The translations under genes and the position numbers were made by a program. 64,000 bases of DNA from Cyanobacterium sp. Dongsha4 (GTDB lineage: Bacteria > Cyanobacteriota > Cyanobacteriia > Cyanobacteriales > Cyanobacteriaceae), in assembly GCF_036345015.1 (NCBI RefSeq), contig NZ_CP084098.1, forward strand, positions 248,001 through 312,000, given 5' to 3'. Numbering within the stretch: position 1 is the stretch's first letter; every line of letters begins with the position of its first letter. Positions 26,291-35,385 of this stretch are shown piece after piece. Under the pieces are notes generated by a model that was not told the origin of the DNA, searched no databases, and saw nothing but the letters and a program-made list of their open reading frames with translations.

Positions 26291-26631
26291 GAAATAGCAT
26301 TTCTCCTCGACAAAAAGATTCTTTTGGATATTCTAACCAAGCTAAGACGCATTTAACCTACATTTTCTCTTAATTCTTGAAAATAGTTCTGCTTTACTGA
26401 TTTTGGGTATGATTTCCCCCGGCAGTATAGGTGTCAGGCATCAGGTGTCAGGTGTTAAGAAAATCAACCAATTATTGTCAAAATCATTTTACATACATTT
26501 GTTCTTTTATACTTGATTCAGCAACGCCAATAATTCAAATATCTACCCATTGCAATAGTGCCTATTTCCTATTTCCTTTCTTAACCAAACAACTTCAATA
26601 CATTCCTTAGCTTAAATGATGATGATTCCAC
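26291..26631. other. Intergenic region between the RND permease and the glycosyltransferase
   Basis: About 340 bases, with a cluster of GTGTCAGG units (GTGTCAGGCATCAGGTGTCA near 26431-26450), the same heptamer words used elsewhere in the window. No frame was recognised. Confidence 0.5.
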
Positions 26632-27822
26632 TTATTCCCAAATAGTCAATTGTCTTTCTCTAGCAACAATACCATAAGTATCAATAGTTTGTTGAGCTAA
26701 TTTTGACCATTGAAAGCGAGTAAATAAATCTTGATAAGCATTTTTTATCATAGATTGGGCATAGTCAGGATTTTTTAATATTTCCAATATTCCCCACGCT
26801 AGAGAATGAGGGTTATTTACTTGGGTGACAATCCCTGTATTAGTGTGTCTTACCACTTCGGGAAGTCCTCCTGCATCTGAAACAACTACAGGTACACGAG
26901 AAGCAAAACTTTCTAAAACAACAATACCAAAAGGTTCATATAAACTGGGAAAAACAGCACAATCGGCAATGGTTGTAAATTTATTTAAGTCTTCTTCCGA
27001 CATAAAACCTGTAAAATTGCAATGTTGCCAGATACCTAAACTATGGGCTAAATCTTGATAAAAATCAGTATTACCACCACCGATAATAACTAACTTTACT
27101 TTACCATTTAAGTCTTGTAAAACTTTTCCCGCCGCTTTTAATAAGACATGGATTCCTTTTTCGTAAGTCATTCTACCCACATAGTAAATGATTTTTTCAT
27201 CATCTTGAGCAAACTTACGCCTAAATTTTTGAGAATCAAATTGGGGTAGTCTAGCTTTTTTTTCGGGACGAATGCCATTATAAATAATATCTATTTTATC
27301 TTTGGGACATCCAAGGGCTCGATGAACCTCAAAACGCATATAATCACTACACACTATTACGCGCCATGATTCGTAAATTAATGTACCTTCTTTACTGGCA
27401 ATATAGGCTTGAGTTTCATTGTGAATACCATTATGACGACCGTATTCTGTAGCATGAATAGTAGTAATCAAGGGAATTTTAAAGCGATGTTTTAGGGGAA
27501 TAGCACTATCTGCCACAAGCCAATCATGGGCATGAATTAAATCAAAACCCCCCATCTGGGAAATCAAATCTTCAGCGTAGCTACGCATAACATTATTCAT
27601 GTGGATAATCCAACGAAAAAAATCATCCTCTGGAATAACCTCTAAACGATGTACATTAATGCCTTCCACTTGTTCTAAAATGGGAGAGTCTCCTGTTCTA
27701 ACCGTAATTAAATGAACTTCATTGTTCAACTTAACGATTTCAGGGTATAATTCAGCAACATGACGAGCAATGCCCCCCACAATTCTCGGTGGAAACTCCC
27801 ATGATAATACCAGTATTCTCAC
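26632..27822 (-). CDS. Glycosyltransferase family 4 (GT-B fold)
   Basis: A 396-residue GT-B protein starting MRILVLSWEFPPRIVGGIAR, the N-terminal loop of glycogen-synthase-like GT4 enzymes. The donor-binding half has YVGRMTYEKGIHVLLKAAGKV and the catalytic E-x7-E motif in FPSLYEPFGIVVLESFASRVPVVVSDAGG. This group adds sugars to glycans; the EFPPRIVGG opening is also seen in glycogen synthases and sucrose-phosphate-type enzymes, so the acceptor is undetermined. It diverges from the KDPG aldolase gene, 91 bases apart. Confidence 0.83.
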   Translation of the reverse strand: MRILVLSWEFPPRIVGGIARHVAELYPEIVKLNNEVHLITVRTGDSPILEQVEGINVHRLEVIPEDDFFRWIIHMNNVMRSYAEDLISQMGGFDLIHAHDWLVADSAIPLKHRFKIPLITTIHATEYGRHNGIHNETQAYIASKEGTLIYESWRVIVCSDYMRFEVHRALGCPKDKIDIIYNGIRPEKKARLPQFDSQKFRRKFAQDDEKIIYYVGRMTYEKGIHVLLKAAGKVLQDLNGKVKLVIIGGGNTDFYQDLAHSLGIWQHCNFTGFMSEEDLNKFTTIADCAVFPSLYEPFGIVVLESFASRVPVVVSDAGGLPEVVRHTNTGIVTQVNNPHSLAWGILEILKNPDYAQSMIKNAYQDLFTRFQWSKLAQQTIDTYGIVARERQLTIWE

Positions 27823-27913
27823 TTTTGTTGTCCCTAAACCAATAACTACTAATCAATTATTCATTATTAGTTATGAACGAATAATTATCAATTTTATTTT
27901 CTCTTTATTACCT

Positions 27914-28549
27914 ATGTTAGATCGTTGGCTTTCTGTTTTACAAAAAAATCGTTTAATTGCGGTAATTAGGTGTAACAATTTGGAGTTAGGCAGAAAACAG
28001 GCTCATGCTATGGCAAAAGCAGGAGTTAAGTTAATTGAGGTGACGGGAAATAGTTATCAACCATTGGAGTTAATTTCCACTTTAAGAGATGAGTTACCTT
28101 CTTGTTATATCGGTGCTGGTACAATTTTAAGTCATGATTTTTTGACAAATGCGATCGCATCTGGGATACAATTTTGTTTTACCCCTCATTTTGATCCAGA
28201 TTTATTAGCTTTAGCTCATTATCATAATATTCCGATGATACCGGGTGCTTTGTCTCCCACAGAAATTATCACAGCTTTTAATTATGGTGCAAAAACCGTT
28301 AAAGTTTTCCCCATTCAGTCGGTAGGGGGTGTTACTTACCTGAAAAATATTCTTGCTCCTTTACCCCATATTCCTCTTATTCCTACGGGGGGAGTAAATA
28401 TAACTAATGCTGTTGATTATATCAAAGCAGGTGCGATCGCGATCGGATTAGCCAGTGATTTATTTCCCACTGATTTAATAATGGAGGATAACTGGCAAGA
28501 AATTACAAATCGTGCGAGACAACTATCGGAAAACCTGAGAAAACTTTAG
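27914..28549 (+). CDS. eda: 2-dehydro-3-deoxy-phosphogluconate (KDPG/KHG) aldolase
   Basis: Start at ATG 27914 (MLDRWLSVLQKNRLIAVIRC); the open frame upstream lacks family similarity. The 211-residue aldolase has the catalytic Glu in VKLIEVTGN, GAGTILS, and the Schiff-base lysine in AKTVKVFPIQSVGG. It splits KDPG to pyruvate and glyceraldehyde 3-phosphate in the Entner-Doudoroff route and also acts on 4-hydroxy-2-oxoglutarate. No edd gene is adjacent. Confidence 0.9.
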   Translation: MLDRWLSVLQKNRLIAVIRCNNLELGRKQAHAMAKAGVKLIEVTGNSYQPLELISTLRDELPSCYIGAGTILSHDFLTNAIASGIQFCFTPHFDPDLLALAHYHNIPMIPGALSPTEIITAFNYGAKTVKVFPIQSVGGVTYLKNILAPLPHIPLIPTGGVNITNAVDYIKAGAIAIGLASDLFPTDLIMEDNWQEITNRARQLSENLRKL

Positions 28550-29001
28550 AGTTAGAGCATTGGTTCGAAAGTCTATTAATACTCCATAAAATACCCATAT
28601 TCCCCATATTTGCAACTTAATTCCATTGATTGAACCAGTCCATTTATTAAGTTTTATTGGCAAGGTATTGGCTTTTTGCTCATTTATTCAACTTCTGGCT
28701 AATGACTCTATAGCAACAAATCAGCAACAAATCTATGGAGTTAAAAGGGCAAGAGGCAAGGGGCAAGGGTAAATAGTTGATAATTAATAACTTCTAACTC
28801 TTAACTCTGAACCCCTAATACCCAAACACCCTAACACCTGCAACTCGCAACCTGACATCTCTTCCCAAACTCCCCAATACCCCAATGCTCCAATCCCCTA
28901 AACTCTCAATAACTCATCTTCATCCTTAAAATATCCAAGACATAAAGTTGATTATTAGTAAAAACTCAAGTTAATATATAGCTTAGTTAAAGTAATATAT
29001 A
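28550..29001. repeat. Word-repeat region upstream of kaiA
   Basis: About 450 bases. Within 28735-28905 are AAGAGGCAAGGGGCAAGG, TCTAACTCTTAACTCTGAAC, CCCTAATACCCAAACACCC, ACACCTGCAACTCGCAACC and CCCCAATACCCCAATGC, all of the short-word classes found repeatedly in this window. The final 100 bases before kaiA are AT-rich and likely hold its promoter. Confidence 0.65.
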
Positions 29002-29964
29002 GTGATTAGTGAAAATCCCTTGTCTTCAAGATTATCAATCTGTATTTTTGCCCCCGAAACCAAAATTGTACACTCTTTAACAGAATTATTGAGTGGCGAT
29101 CGCTATGATTTGCATATACTTAATTCTGCCAGTGAATTGGGAGGCTTTGTCGTAAACAATAAAGAAAACCTCGATTGTCTTATTATCCTCAAAAACGATT
29201 TAAGTATTCCCATTATCAACGAGTTTTATGAACAGGGATTGATTTTACCTGTGATTATTCTTGAACCAGATAACCTTGAAAACCCTTCTTTGATAGAACA
29301 TAACTCTAACCCTATTCCTCTGGAATTAACCACTGATACGCCTATAGGGAATCACACTTTTCATACTGCAGAAGTTAAATTAACACTAAATAGATTAAAT
29401 CATATTAATCACTATATAGATAAGGCAATTACTCAATTTTTACATCTTGCCCCTAGTTGCTCAATTACGGAAAATCCGGGGAATCAAAATACCCATAAAA
29501 AAATAGAAGAAAAGCAGAATTTTTTACTATTACAACAGAGAAGACTAGCTGAAAAGCTAAAAGAAAGACTAGGTTATTTAGGGGTTTATTATAAGCGTAA
29601 TCCTAGTTATTTTTATCGTCATCTTTCCCAGACGGAAAAGGAAGAATTTATCACACAAATGGGGGAACAATATCGCCAAATTATTCTTGAATATTTTAAT
29701 CAGGAAAATGAAGTTAATCAAGCGATAGATCAATTTGTTAATCAGGCATTTTTTGCAGACTTATCTGTTTCTCAAATATTAGAAATTCACATGGAATTAA
29801 TGGATGAATTTGCTCAACAATTAAAATTAGAGGGAAGAAATGAAGATATTTTATTAGATTATCGTCTCGCATTAATTGACATAATTGCTCATCTTTGCGA
29901 AATGTATCGTCGTTCAATTCCTAAAGAAGATTTACCTTTTGATGTTCTCTTTACAGTAGATTAA
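29002..29964 (+). CDS. kaiA: Circadian clock protein KaiA
   Basis: A 320-residue KaiA with a probable GTG start at 29002 (MISENPLSSRLSICIFAPETK). The N-terminal pseudoreceiver-like domain is followed by the dimeric four-helix KaiA domain with LKERLGYLGVYYKRNPSYF, NQAFFADLSVSQILEIHMELMDEFAQQL and DYRLALIDIIAHLCEMYRRSIP, all characteristic. KaiA stimulates KaiC autophosphorylation. It is followed by kaiB after 66 bases and kaiC after 105 more, the standard kaiABC order. Length is within the cyanobacterial norm, so both domains are present. Confidence 0.95.
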   Translation: MISENPLSSRLSICIFAPETKIVHSLTELLSGDRYDLHILNSASELGGFVVNNKENLDCLIILKNDLSIPIINEFYEQGLILPVIILEPDNLENPSLIEHNSNPIPLELTTDTPIGNHTFHTAEVKLTLNRLNHINHYIDKAITQFLHLAPSCSITENPGNQNTHKKIEEKQNFLLLQQRRLAEKLKERLGYLGVYYKRNPSYFYRHLSQTEKEEFITQMGEQYRQIILEYFNQENEVNQAIDQFVNQAFFADLSVSQILEIHMELMDEFAQQLKLEGRNEDILLDYRLALIDIIAHLCEMYRRSIPKEDLPFDVLFTVD

Positions 29965-30030
29965 GTGTATAAGTAATTATAGAATATAAATAATAATAAA
30001 TAACCATTAATAATCTTTTAAATCACATCC

Positions 30031-30336
30031 ATGAGTCCTATCAAAAAAACCTATGTCCTCAAATTATATGTAGCGGGAAATACTCCTAATTCCGTTAGGG
30101 CTTTAAAAACTCTAAAAAATATCCTTGAAGAAGAATTTAAGGGTGTATATGCCCTGAAAGTAATTGATGTTTTGAAAAATCCTCAATTGGCGGAAGAAGA
30201 TAAAATTCTAGCCACTCCTACTTTATCAAAAGTTTTACCTCCTCCAGTGAGAAAAATTATTGGAGATTTATCGGATCGAGAAAAAGTTTTAATTGGCCTT
30301 GATTTATTATATGAAGAAATAAGAGAGAGAGAATAG
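30031..30336 (+). CDS. kaiB: Circadian clock protein KaiB
   Basis: A 101-residue Kai[21 protein letters not shown], the [23 protein letters not shown] loop and [24 protein letters not shown] are all conserved. KaiB switches fold, binds KaiC and sequesters KaiA at night. It sits between kaiA and kaiC. The 105 bases to kaiC could carry a kaiC start signal, but in other cyanobacteria kaiBC are co-transcribed. Confidence 0.97.
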   Translation: MSPIKKTYVLKLYVAGNTPNSVRALKTLKNILEEEFKGVYALKVIDVLKNPQLAEEDKILATPTLSKVLPPPVRKIIGDLSDREKVLIGLDLLYEEIRERE

Positions 30337-30441
30337 TTAAAAATAGTAATTTCTGATAAATTACTAACAGTCTATAAAACCATTTTTAAAAAACAAAATT
30401 TAACTTTTACATAATTCAAATTAATACTCAAATTATAAAAA

Positions 30442-31986
30442 ATGAATATAAATAAGGAAGAATTAAAAGCAAAAGGAGTAAAAAAAATTCGCACTATGAT
30501 TGAAGGATTTGATGAAATCAGTCATGGTGGTTTACCAATGGGTAGGACAACTCTTGTCAGTGGTACTTCAGGTACAGGAAAAACCCTTTTTGCGATTCAA
30601 TTTCTTTATCATGGTATTAAATACTTCGACTATCCCGGATTATTTATCACCTTTGAAGAATCTCCCAATGATATAATCAAGAACGCCTACAGTTTTGGAT
30701 GGGATTTAGAAAGTCTAGTTGAACAGGGTAAACTCTTTATTTTAGATGCTTCTCCCGATCCTGAAGGGCAAGAAGTTGTTGGTAACTTTGATCTATCTGC
30801 TCTAATTGAAAGAATCCAATATGCTGTTAAAAAGTATAAGGCAAAATTAGTCTCGATCGATTCTGTTACAGCTATTTTTCAACAATATGATGCGGCCGCA
30901 GTGGTGAGACGGGAGATTTTTCGCCTAGTGGCAAGACTTAAAAGCCTTGACGTGACTTCTGTAATGACAACTGAAAGATTAGATGAATATGGTCCGATCG
31001 CACGTTTTGGGGTAGAAGAATTTGTTTCTGATAACGTGGTAATTGTACGCAACGTTTTAGAGGGAGAGAGACGTAGAAGAACTATTGAAATTTTAAAATT
31101 ACGGGGTACTACTCACATGAAGGGAGAATATCCCTTTACTATTACTATTGATGGTATCAATATCTTTCCCCTCGGTGCGATGCAACTTACCCAACGCTCA
31201 TCTAATGCCCGTATTTCCTCTGGGATTAAAACCCTTGACGAGATGTGCGGAGGAGGTTTCTTTAAAGACTCTATCATCTTGGCGACAGGGGCAACAGGTA
31301 CAGGAAAAACCCTATTGGTTAGTAAATTCCTCGAAGAAGGTTGCCGACAGGGTGAAAGGGCGATACTCTTTGCCTATGAAGAATCAAGGGCGCAATTATC
31401 CCGTAATGCTTTTTCATGGGGGATAGACTTTGAAGAAATGGAGAAAAAGGGCTTACTTAAGCTATTATGTTCTTATCCAGAATCGGCAGGATTAGAAGAT
31501 CATTTACAGATGATAAAATCAGAAATTGCTGAATTTAAACCCAGTAGAATTGCGATCGATTCTTTGTCAGCTTTAGCTAGAGGTGTTACTAATAATGCTT
31601 TCCGTCAATTCGTCATCGGCGTAACAGGCTACGCTAAACAGGAAGAAATTACAGGCTTTTTCACCAATACAACTGATCAATTTATGGGAGCTCACTCCAT
31701 AACCGAATCTCATATTTCTACCATTACCGACACCATTTTAATGTTGCAATATGTCGAAATAAAAGGAGAAATGTCACGGGCGTTAAACGTCTTCAAAATG
31801 CGCGGCTCATGGCATGATAAAGGTATTAGAGAATATACTATCAGTCGTGAAGGTCCAGACATCAAAGACTCTTTCCGCAACTATGAGCGTATTATTAGCG
31901 GTTCTCCTACTCGCATTGCAGTGGATGAAAAAAGTGAGTTATCCCGCATTGTCAAAAACGTAAAGGATAAGAGTGCTAATGAATAA
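30442..31986 (+). CDS. kaiC: Circadian clock ATPase/kinase KaiC
   Basis: A 514-residue double-domain RecA-like protein. CI has the P-loop VSGTSGTGKT (residues 40-49) and FITFEESPND. CII has GATGTGKT, FAYEESRAQL, and the phosphosites in ESHISTITDT (Ser426/Thr427, equivalent to Ser431/Thr432 of Synechococcus KaiC, offset -5). CI ATPase sets the period; CII carries the autophosphorylation cycle controlled by KaiA and KaiB. Length and all key residues are normal, so the oscillator should be functional. Confidence 0.97.
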   Translation: MNINKEELKAKGVKKIRTMIEGFDEISHGGLPMGRTTLVSGTSGTGKTLFAIQFLYHGIKYFDYPGLFITFEESPNDIIKNAYSFGWDLESLVEQGKLFILDASPDPEGQEVVGNFDLSALIERIQYAVKKYKAKLVSIDSVTAIFQQYDAAAVVRREIFRLVARLKSLDVTSVMTTERLDEYGPIARFGVEEFVSDNVVIVRNVLEGERRRRTIEILKLRGTTHMKGEYPFTITIDGINIFPLGAMQLTQRSSNARISSGIKTLDEMCGGGFFKDSIILATGATGTGKTLLVSKFLEEGCRQGERAILFAYEESRAQLSRNAFSWGIDFEEMEKKGLLKLLCSYPESAGLEDHLQMIKSEIAEFKPSRIAIDSLSALARGVTNNAFRQFVIGVTGYAKQEEITGFFTNTTDQFMGAHSITESHISTITDTILMLQYVEIKGEMSRALNVFKMRGSWHDKGIREYTISREGPDIKDSFRNYERIISGSPTRIAVDEKSELSRIVKNVKDKSANE

Positions 31987-32247
31987 AGCGATGTTGCCCA
32001 GTTAAAGTATTAGGGTAGGTTTCAAGTTTCAGGTTGCAGGTGGTAGGGGGATGAGGAGATGAGGGGAGAGGGTGAGAGGGGAAAGTAGGGGCGAATGGCC
32101 ATTCGCCCCTACAGGAGTTCGGAGTTTTTAATTCTTAATTCTTAATTTTTCCTTTGCCCCTTGCCCATTGCCCTCTGCCCTTTTACTTTGCACATTGCCC
32201 TTTTCGTCATCACTCATAGATGAAAATTTATCCCAAACTCAGGTTAA
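31987..32247. other. Intergenic region between kaiC and the next gene
   Basis: It contains word repeats of the G-rich type (GAGATGAGGGGAGAGGGTGA), a 28-base perfect palindrome at 32085-32112, and phrases of GCCCTTGCCC type. No frame was recognised. Confidence 0.5.
32085..32112. repeat. 28-base perfect palindromic repeat
   Basis: The left arm GTAGGGGCGAATGG and its exact reverse complement make a 28-base palindrome with no loop. The same outer arms (GTA-GGG/CCCCTAC) with a different core occur at 52103-52130. Such REP-like palindromes are known in several cyanobacterial genomes. Confidence 0.85.
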
Positions 32248-32736
32248 TTATGACTTTATCCTAGCGAGTAAATCTAATAATTGAATTTTGACAGACTCAT
32301 GAGTATATTCATCTTCGGGATGGGGAGGTTGCCCCGGCTTCTGAAAGTAAGGACGTTCTTGGTACATTTGACCCCATTTTAAGTCCACCTGCCTAACAAA
32401 TTCATAATATAAATTATCATTACTAATTATTTCTTCAATTATTAAGCTCAAAGCATTTAATGGATTTTCCTGATTTGAACTAATTTTGTCGTCGCTAATA
32501 TTCACCCAATCCTGTAAAACTGCTTGTAACGAACCTGATAAATCTTGTAAATTATTTTTGATGAAAAAATTGATTTCTGTTTTTAGTTGTATAATTTTAG
32601 GTACAGGTGATTCCCCTTTCAGAAAATCCCCTCCTTCTTTAGCGATGAAATCCGCCAGAGTGAATTCTCGCCCCTGAAAAATATCTCTTTGTAATTCTAA
32701 ATCTTGATCTAAATCTTGTTTTTTTTCTTCAGTCAT
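32248..32736 (-). CDS. Conserved hypothetical protein downstream of kaiC
   Basis: I prefer the ATG at 32736 (MTEEKKQDLDQDLELQRDIF) over the one ten codons earlier. It would encode 162 residues, acidic and helical, with FTLADFIAKEGGDFLKGESP and a C-terminal EDEYTHESVKIQLLDLLARI. No domain is recognised. It is convergent with kaiC and separated by the repeat region. Possible conservation next to kaiC in relatives cannot be tested here. Confidence 0.6.
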   Translation of the reverse strand: MTEEKKQDLDQDLELQRDIFQGREFTLADFIAKEGGDFLKGESPVPKIIQLKTEINFFIKNNLQDLSGSLQAVLQDWVNISDDKISSNQENPLNALSLIIEEIISNDNLYYEFVRQVDLKWGQMYQERPYFQKPGQPPHPEDEYTHESVKIQLLDLLARIKS

Positions 32737-33071
32737 GAGAATATAAATTTTCTTGGGTCGAATCAAAAATAAAGGCTTTTTACTTTGGATATGATAAGTT
32801 ATTCCTAAAAAAGGTTTCAGGATATTGGGGAAGTTGGGGCTTTTAGGGTGTTGGGATGTTAGGGTGAGTATTAATTCAATACCTTGCCTTTTGCCTCTTA
32901 CCCTGTGAATCGTTGCCCTTTTAACTTTGTCCTATTTTTCATTCCCGACCTAAAATAAAAATCACAGTTTAATTCACCAACGCCTCAAATTTTACCTAAC
33001 CCATAGATAGGATTGATATATTAGTAATTTATGGATTTTAACAAATAATTGGGATACAAATTAGTTTTAAC
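32737..33071. other. Intergenic region before gtrA
   Basis: About 335 bases with word repeats (TTAGGGTGTTGGGATGTTAG near 32847-32866; GCCTTTTGCCTCTTACCC near 32884-32901). The last 100 bases are AT-rich. No gene recognised. Confidence 0.45.
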
Positions 33072-33488
33072 ATGGAAAAAATTAGGGATTTATTAAATTT
33101 GAGGATTTTTCGATTTTTAGGGGTAGGCGGATTTTGTGCTGGATTAAGTTTGATAATAATGTATGTATTGACTTCTATCATTCATATTAATTATTTAATT
33201 TCCACTGTTATCACTATCGTTGTCACAAATTTTATCGGTTTTTATCTCAATAAATATTATACATTTCAAACTAAAAAAAAGTTATTTTGGCGTGAGCTAT
33301 GGAAATACTATAGCGTTATGTTATCTAGTTATATCCTTAACGTTTTTGCCATGTATGTCCTTGTTGATTTAGTTAATATATGGTATCTTTACGCTAATAT
33401 TTTGCTTATGGCAGTTTTAACCCCTTTTAATTATTTTTTCCATAAAAAATGGAGTTTTAAGAAAAAAGAAGCATCCTCAAATAAATAA
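33072..33488 (+). CDS. GtrA family membrane protein
   Basis: A 138-residue GtrA-type protein of four helices: RFLGVGGFCAGLSLIIMYVL, INYLISTVITIVVTNFIGFYLN, LSSYILNVFAMYVLVDL and WYLYANILLMAVLTPFNYFFHK, ending KWSFKKK as in the family. GtrA proteins move lipid-linked sugars or act as partners of glycosyltransferases in the membrane. A glycosyltransferase starts 15 bases after the stop, which fits that role. Confidence 0.85.
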   Translation: MEKIRDLLNLRIFRFLGVGGFCAGLSLIIMYVLTSIIHINYLISTVITIVVTNFIGFYLNKYYTFQTKKKLFWRELWKYYSVMLSSYILNVFAMYVLVDLVNIWYLYANILLMAVLTPFNYFFHKKWSFKKKEASSNK

Positions 33489-33503
33489 TTTATTTTTAAT
33501 TAT

Positions 33504-34640
33504 ATGAAAATATTAGTCGTTACTCATTATTTTCCTGAACATAAAGGAGGAGTAGAAGTAGTTGCTGGAGAAATTATTAATCAGTTATCTAAAAATAAAG
33601 TAGAAATCAAATGGTTTGCTAGTAATACTGACTCACCGCCTCAAAATAATCAGTTTTTAGAATGTATATCTATTCCCACTTCAAATATCATTGAAAAAAA
33701 ATTTGGTTTTGCTTATCCCCTATGGAGTTTGACTATTTATCGTCAACTATGGCGACAAATTAAGCAGGTTGATTTAGTTCATCTTCATGAATATATTTAC
33801 ATCGGCAATTTAATGGCTTTTTACATCACAAAAAAACAGGGTAAACCTGTAATTATTACTCAGCATATTGGCTTTATTCCCTTTAGTAATAAATTATTTT
33901 CTTTTCTGCTTAAATTGGTTAATAATACTCTTGGTAAATATATTTTAAGTAGATGCGATCGCACCGTATTTTGTAGTAAAGTTATAGAAGACTACTGGGA
34001 TAGTTTGAAAACAAAATATAAAAGAAAACCAGCCTTTATTCCTAATGGTGTCGATACAAATATCTTTTATCCTGTAAAATTAGAAAAAAGACTACATATT
34101 AAAAAGCAATTCAACTTAAATCCTAATAAACTAACAATTTTATTTGTAGGAAGATTTGTCGAAAAAAAAGGCTTAAAACTTCTTGAAAAATTGGCGAGAA
34201 ATTATCAAGAAATAGAATGGTTATTTGCAGGATGGGGAAATTTAAATCCAAAACAATGGAACTTAAATAATGTTCATGTCTGGGAAAATTTACAAAAATC
34301 TCAACTAACTCCCCTATATCAATGTGCAGACTTACTTATTTTGCCTAGTGTAGGAGAAGCCTTCCCTCTTGTGATTCAAGAAGCTATGGCCTGTGGTACA
34401 CCTGCTTTTGTTAGCGATGAGAGTGCCAACCAATACCCTCAATTAGAAGGATTAATCTTTTCTGCTTCCGTTAATTATTCTCACAGTGAAGATGAATGGT
34501 CGAGAAAATTAGAAGAAATTGTATCCCAAGGCGAATATCTCACAAGTTTAAGGGAAAAAGTCTCCGAATTTGCTCAAAATTATTGGTCATGGGAAAAAAC
34601 CAGTTCATCCTATTATTCTTTGTTTCAGCAAAATAATTAA
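33504..34640 (+). CDS. Glycosyltransferase family 4
   Basis: A 378-residue GT-B protein: MKILVVTHYFPEHKGGVEVVAGE, the donor half GRFVEKKGLKLLEKLARNYQEIEWLFAGWG, and E-x7-E in LPSVGEAFPLVIQEAMACGTPAFVSD. It sits 15 bases downstream of gtrA, with which it likely forms an operon for a surface polysaccharide. The flavodoxin and isiA genes that follow are separate units. Confidence 0.87.
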   Translation: MKILVVTHYFPEHKGGVEVVAGEIINQLSKNKVEIKWFASNTDSPPQNNQFLECISIPTSNIIEKKFGFAYPLWSLTIYRQLWRQIKQVDLVHLHEYIYIGNLMAFYITKKQGKPVIITQHIGFIPFSNKLFSFLLKLVNNTLGKYILSRCDRTVFCSKVIEDYWDSLKTKYKRKPAFIPNGVDTNIFYPVKLEKRLHIKKQFNLNPNKLTILFVGRFVEKKGLKLLEKLARNYQEIEWLFAGWGNLNPKQWNLNNVHVWENLQKSQLTPLYQCADLLILPSVGEAFPLVIQEAMACGTPAFVSDESANQYPQLEGLIFSASVNYSHSEDEWSRKLEEIVSQGEYLTSLREKVSEFAQNYWSWEKTSSSYYSLFQQNN

Positions 34641-34757
34641 ACTATCAATCTCTTTTATTGCTAAATATAGTCAATTAAGTTAATCTAGTCATAGACTTAT
34701 TAGTAGTTAATAGCAATAAGTCGTAATTAATAGTGTTTACATATTGGAAAAAATAAA

Positions 34758-35270
34758 ATGGCAAAAATTGGCTTATTTTTTGGTACACAAACAGGAAACA
34801 CAGAAACCATTGCAGAAAACATCTTTGAAGCCCTAGGAGGTGATAGCATTGTCGATTTATATGATGTCGCTGATGTAGATATAAATACTTTGGGTGAATA
34901 TCAATATTTAATAATTGGGTGTCCAACATGGAACGTGGGAGAATTACAAAGTGATTGGGAGGGATTATACGAAGATCTCGACAAAATCGACTTTAATGGT
35001 AAAAAAATTGCTTATTTCGGCGCTGGAGACCAAATCGGATATGCGGATAATTTTCAGGATGCTATGGGCATTTTAGAAGAGAAAATCTCTAGTTTGGGAG
35101 GTCAAACCATTGGTTATTGGTCAACCGAAGGTTATGACTTCAATGAATCTCAAGCGGTGAAAAATGGTAAATTTGTCGGTTTAGCCCTAGATGAAGATAA
35201 TCAATCCGAATTAACACAAGAAAGGATTTATTCTTGGGTTGCTCAAATAAAAAGTGAATTCGGCATCTAA
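34758..35270 (+). CDS. isiB: Flavodoxin (iron-stress electron carrier)
   Basis: A 170-residue long-chain flavodoxin: GLFFGTQTGNTETIAENI (phosphate-binding loop), YLIIGCPTWNVGELQSDWEGLYED (the W and Y that sandwich FMN are W and Y in this region) and FGAGDQIGYADNF. It replaces ferredoxin under iron starvation. Here it lies upstream of isiA on the same strand, 115 bases apart, whereas in most cyanobacteria the order is isiA then isiB. Confidence 0.93.
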   Translation: MAKIGLFFGTQTGNTETIAENIFEALGGDSIVDLYDVADVDINTLGEYQYLIIGCPTWNVGELQSDWEGLYEDLDKIDFNGKKIAYFGAGDQIGYADNFQDAMGILEEKISSLGGQTIGYWSTEGYDFNESQAVKNGKFVGLALDEDNQSELTQERIYSWVAQIKSEFGI

Positions 35271-35337
35271 AATTTGTAACAAAACTTTACCGAAAATTGT
35301 TGCAAAAGACTAGCAACTAAGATAAATTTATATTAGG

Positions 35338-35352
35338 CTTATTAAAAATAAG
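35338..35352 (+). promoter_or_regulatory. Short inverted repeat upstream of isiA
   Basis: CTTATT-AAA-AATAAG (35338-35352), followed by AGTATTAATAAGC, lies about 34 bases before the isiA ATG. It is short and AT-rich. It might be part of a Fur-type operator, since isiA is iron-controlled in relatives, but the match to the Fur consensus is weak. Confidence 0.35.
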
Positions 35353-35385
35353 TATTAATAAGCAAAGAAAGGAATAGACAATAGT